6,998 bases of DNA, from the NCBI RefSeq assembly GCF_030764225.1, contig NZ_JASAXH010000033.1. One strand, written 5' to 3'. Under the pieces are notes generated by a model. It had not been told where the DNA came from. It did no database searches and saw only the letters and a program-made list of their open reading frames with translations. The stretch is from Phocoenobacter atlanticus (GTDB lineage: Bacteria > Pseudomonadota > Gammaproteobacteria > Enterobacterales > Pasteurellaceae). This document shows, in pieces, positions 5,282-6,998 of this stretch (its first letter is position 1; the number at the start of each line of letters is the position of its first letter). Position numbers and translations under genes: made by a program.

Positions 5282-5316
5282 AAAACCTGTATTGTTTTTA
5301 GCAATACAGGTTTTTT
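5282..5316 (+). terminator. Terminator after higBA, same hairpin as the cassette ends
   Basis: A 13-bp perfect stem, AAAACCTGTATTG (5282-5294) with CAATACAGGTTTT (5302-5314), has loop TTTTTAG and six Ts. Its stem and loop match the hairpin after cassette A (read on that cassette's strand). It sits about 50 bp after the antitoxin stop and about 130 bp beyond the cassette C stop, so it may serve both converging units. Confidence 0.8.
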
Positions 5317-5352
5317 GAAGATAGGATTCAAGAATAATCTTAAACCCTATTT

Positions 5353-5415
5353 TTAGAGCTTACACAGTTTATGGAATTCTGTCATTTGGGTGCGTTGCAC
5401 TTCAAATTTGAATTC
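5353..5415 (-). mobile_element. Possible insertion-sequence end or remnant (IS30-like?)
   Basis: The segment TTTGGGTGCGTTGCACTTC, followed by AAATTTGAATTC (5385-5415), is more GC-balanced than its surroundings and contains the palindrome TTCAAATTTGAA (5401-5412). It reminds me of terminal repeats of IS30-family elements, but this rests on memory and no transposase is present. On the minus strand it encodes EFKFEVQRTQMTEFHKLCKL and a stop at 5353-5355, which could be a transposase tail. It lies where cassette C lacks the normal 3' block, as expected if an insertion or deletion removed that end. Confidence 0.25.
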
Positions 5416-5444
5416 TTCATATTGACTATCTATTTAAAGTTTAC

Positions 5445-6692
5445 TTAAATAACATCGATATCAGGTTCAACAATCACAGTCAGTCCTGAGTCATCCGCAT
5501 ATTTAATATAATTTTTACCTTCATAAATTTCTTTTTCACCTGTTTTTATAAAGCTATCACCTAAATCCAAAGTACTATGTTCTCTCGATGTTTTAATAAC
5601 TAACTTATCTGCTCCATTATTAGTAATGATATTAGTTAATGTCTCATCTGAAATAGTTAATAGATTATTATTTACATCTGAAATCTGGATTTCCTTAACA
5701 GTAGCATATTCATCTTGGTAATCTAATGTTAGTGATCTTTGAACAAAAATTTTATCAATAGAACCATCTACATTATCGTCTCTTACATCCATTATTTTAC
5801 TTGATTTTTCATCATTATATTTATGATAGTCTATGTAAGAACGATTAGCAGATTCATATTGACTAGAAACATGAATATGCTCATCATAATTGTATGTTAG
5901 AGAATAATCTTTAGCATCGTTTTGTTTATGATCATAAATAAATTTAACTTTATGCTCCATGTCGTCATAAATATTAATATAGTAACGAAGATCATTGATA
6001 TCATTAGATTTGATCAAATGTCCATCCTCATTATTATACAGATAGTTCAGATCTTCAATTACTGCACCATCTTTTTTCGATATTTTTGAAACTTTTTTCC
6101 CATCCTCAAATATTTGTTCTACTGAGATCTCATTACCATTAGTGTAACTTAAATCATATGATTTTATGAGACCATCTTCAACAATATTATTAGTTTGCAC
6201 ATGATCCCATTTATCATGATTTATATAATCATGCTTTTCAGTTTTTACATCACCTTCAGGAGTATAAGTATAGGTGATTGTTAGATCCCTCTCTTCTCCT
6301 ACATTATCAATAGATTTTGTTTTAACCATACCATCTTCATATGTATAAGTAGTAACAATCTCTTGTTTAAGACCAGAAAGATCATTATGTTCATAAGTTA
6401 TAGATTTAGATACATTATCATCGCCATCAATAGTATCAATACGATCTTGAACAAGTTTGCCATTACCATATTTATCTATTTTATAAGTAATAGTTTTCGT
6501 ACCATCATCATTATATGAAATAGTCGCATTCTCTATAGTAGTTGCTCGAGATTGACCATCATCCTGAGTAAAAATAATATTATCTTGAATTACTTTTTTA
6601 AATGTTTCTGGATTACCATCTCCATCCGTATCATTTTCAGTGACTGTTGATACAGCGGAGAAGAGTGCGTAACTAGTTGATTTAATTTCATT
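5445..6692 (-). CDS. Silent cassette C: divergent member of the cassette family, no start codon
   Basis: The frame is open from after TAA 6693-6695 to TAA 5445-5447 (415 codons plus stop). The first ATG (6327-6329) lies 112 codons after the junction core and has no proper ribosome binding site, so it is not the true beginning. It reads NEIKSTSYALFSAVSTVTE, then one Asp loop (ENDTDGDGNPE), a linker shared with cassette A (ISYNDDG, KIDKYGNGK, RIDTIDG), a degenerate tract of YD-like strands (YTYTPEGDVK, YLYNNEDGHL, YNYDEHI, YHKYNDEK), a single Asp loop (DDNVDGSIDK), and a diverged C-terminal domain (NLLTISDETL, SFIKTGEKE, NYIKYADD, VIVEPDIDVI). It is the shortest of the three and has no 27-residue array. 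The uptake sequence and immediate hairpin found after A and B are missing. It may be an older or partly decayed cassette, although the frame is intact. Confidence 0.78.
   Translation of the reverse strand, partial: NEIKSTSYALFSAVSTVTENDTDGDGNPETFKKVIQDNIIFTQDDGQSRATTIENATISYNDDGTKTITYKIDKYGNGKLVQDRIDTIDGDDNVSKSITYEHNDLSGLKQEIVTTYTYEDGMVKTKSIDNVGEERDLTITYTYTPEGDVKTEKHDYINHDKWDHVQTNNIVEDGLIKSYDLSYTNGNEISVEQIFEDGKKVSKISKKDGAVIEDLNYLYNNEDGHLIKSNDINDLRYYINIYDDMEHKVKFIYDHKQNDAKDYSLTYNYDEHIHVSSQYESANRSYIDYHKYNDEKSSKIMDVRDDNVDGSIDKIFVQRSLTLDYQDEYATVKEIQISDVNNNLLTISDETLTNIITNNGADKLVIKTSREHSTLDLGDSFIKTGEKEIYEGKNYIKYADDSGLTVIVEPDIDVI
6636..6665 (-). repeat. 30-bp cassette junction core, copy C
   Basis: Identical to the cores of A and B. 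It is in direct orientation to A (4,295 bp apart, start to start) and inverted relative to B. The following 22 bases upstream (6666-6687) are also identical to cassette A. Confidence 0.85.
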
Positions 6693-6873
6693 TTATTAAA
6701 ATAAAAAATTAACTGTAAGTCCCTTTTCTCTCTCTAAAATGACACTATTTTGGGAGAATAATCGTATTAAAAATAAATGGAAAAAATACTTAGATTTAAA
6801 GAAATAATCAGTATAAATTTAAATATCAAACGCCCTATCATTAGAATATCTCATCCAAATGGATGATTATCTA
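6636..6873 (-). repeat. Long repeat upstream of cassette C, copy 2
   Basis: Direct repeat of 2341-2577, with about a dozen differences. It ends after TTATCTA (6867-6873), where the IS630-like element begins. There is no gene in 6693-6931 and no convincing promoter reading toward cassette C. Confidence 0.85.
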
Positions 6874-6998
6874 TAGCAAAAGTAAAATTATATGGCATAA
6901 TATAAACTACCAACTATTTAAGGTATAAAATATGAGCTATTCATTAGATTTCCGCCGAAAAGTATTTGAAATAAAGGCGAAGAAAGGTTTAACCTTTG
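6874..6998 (+). mobile_element. Left end of an IS630-family insertion sequence (continues past the window)
   Basis: The cassette-upstream repeat breaks off exactly at a TA dinucleotide (6872-6873), 58 bp before a transposase start. IS630/Tc1-type elements insert at TA and duplicate it, so the break is a natural left boundary. The inverted repeat cannot be confirmed because the right end is outside the window. Confidence 0.55.
6932..6998 (+). CDS. IS630-type transposase, first 22 residues (orfA-like)
   Basis: ATG 6932, preceded by AAGG about 8 bases upstream, encodes MSYSLDFRRKVFEIKAKKG and continues beyond the window. The start M(S/A)YSxDFRxKV is typical of the N-terminal helix-turn-helix part of IS630-family transposases, which bind the element's ends; the catalytic DDE part would lie further right, often in a second frame. 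The gene points away from cassette C. Only the first residues are visible, so intactness cannot be judged. Confidence 0.72.
   Translation, partial: MSYSLDFRRKVFEIKAKKGLTF

Overview
The window looks like an accessory island from a member of the Pasteurellaceae in the Actinobacillus pleuropneumoniae / Mannheimia branch. The evidence is two exact copies of the 9-base DNA uptake core ACAAGCGGT (354-362 minus strand, 4444-4452 plus strand). Each is followed by the T-rich tract and TTTGCAA that are usual downstream of this core. AT-rich DNA, type II toxin-antitoxin genes and an IS630-type transposase start fit an accessory region. No housekeeping gene is present.

Layout, left to right: the C-terminal end of a YoeB/Txe toxin (1-144, +) with its own terminator; a 23-codon ORF with a strong ribosome binding site (215-286, +); cassette A (388-2397, -); a gene-free spacer; cassette B (2706-4421, +); a complete HigB2/HigA2-type toxin-antitoxin pair (4613-5234, +); a short spacer with a possible IS remnant; cassette C (5445-6692, -); and the left end of an IS630-like element (from about 6874, orfA from 6932, +).

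The main feature is the set of three cassettes. Each is a long open frame encoding a secreted-type, Asp-rich, probably calcium-binding repeat protein that ends in a beta-rich domain like the C-terminal segment of large type I-secreted adhesins. None has a credible start: the frames run upstream past their first ATG or GTG to an identical 30-bp sequence (2341-2370 -, 2745-2774 +, 6636-6665 -), read in the same frame in all three as LFSAVSTVTE, and reach a stop codon within 10 to 14 codons beyond it, with no ATG and no ribosome binding site. At the 3' end, A and B share the C-terminal domain, the post-stop region, the uptake sequence and a terminator hairpin. Each unit is therefore a promoterless, startless, variable 3' gene segment between conserved ends, in alternating orientation (-,+,-). 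The simplest reading (inference) is a store of silent C-terminal variants that can recombine with an expressed surface-protein gene elsewhere, through the 5' core and the conserved 3' end, by a site-specific recombinase, RecA-dependent exchange or uptake of related DNA. Toxin-antitoxin modules lie beside and between the cassettes and may stabilise the array. The expressed N-terminal gene and any recombinase are not in this window.
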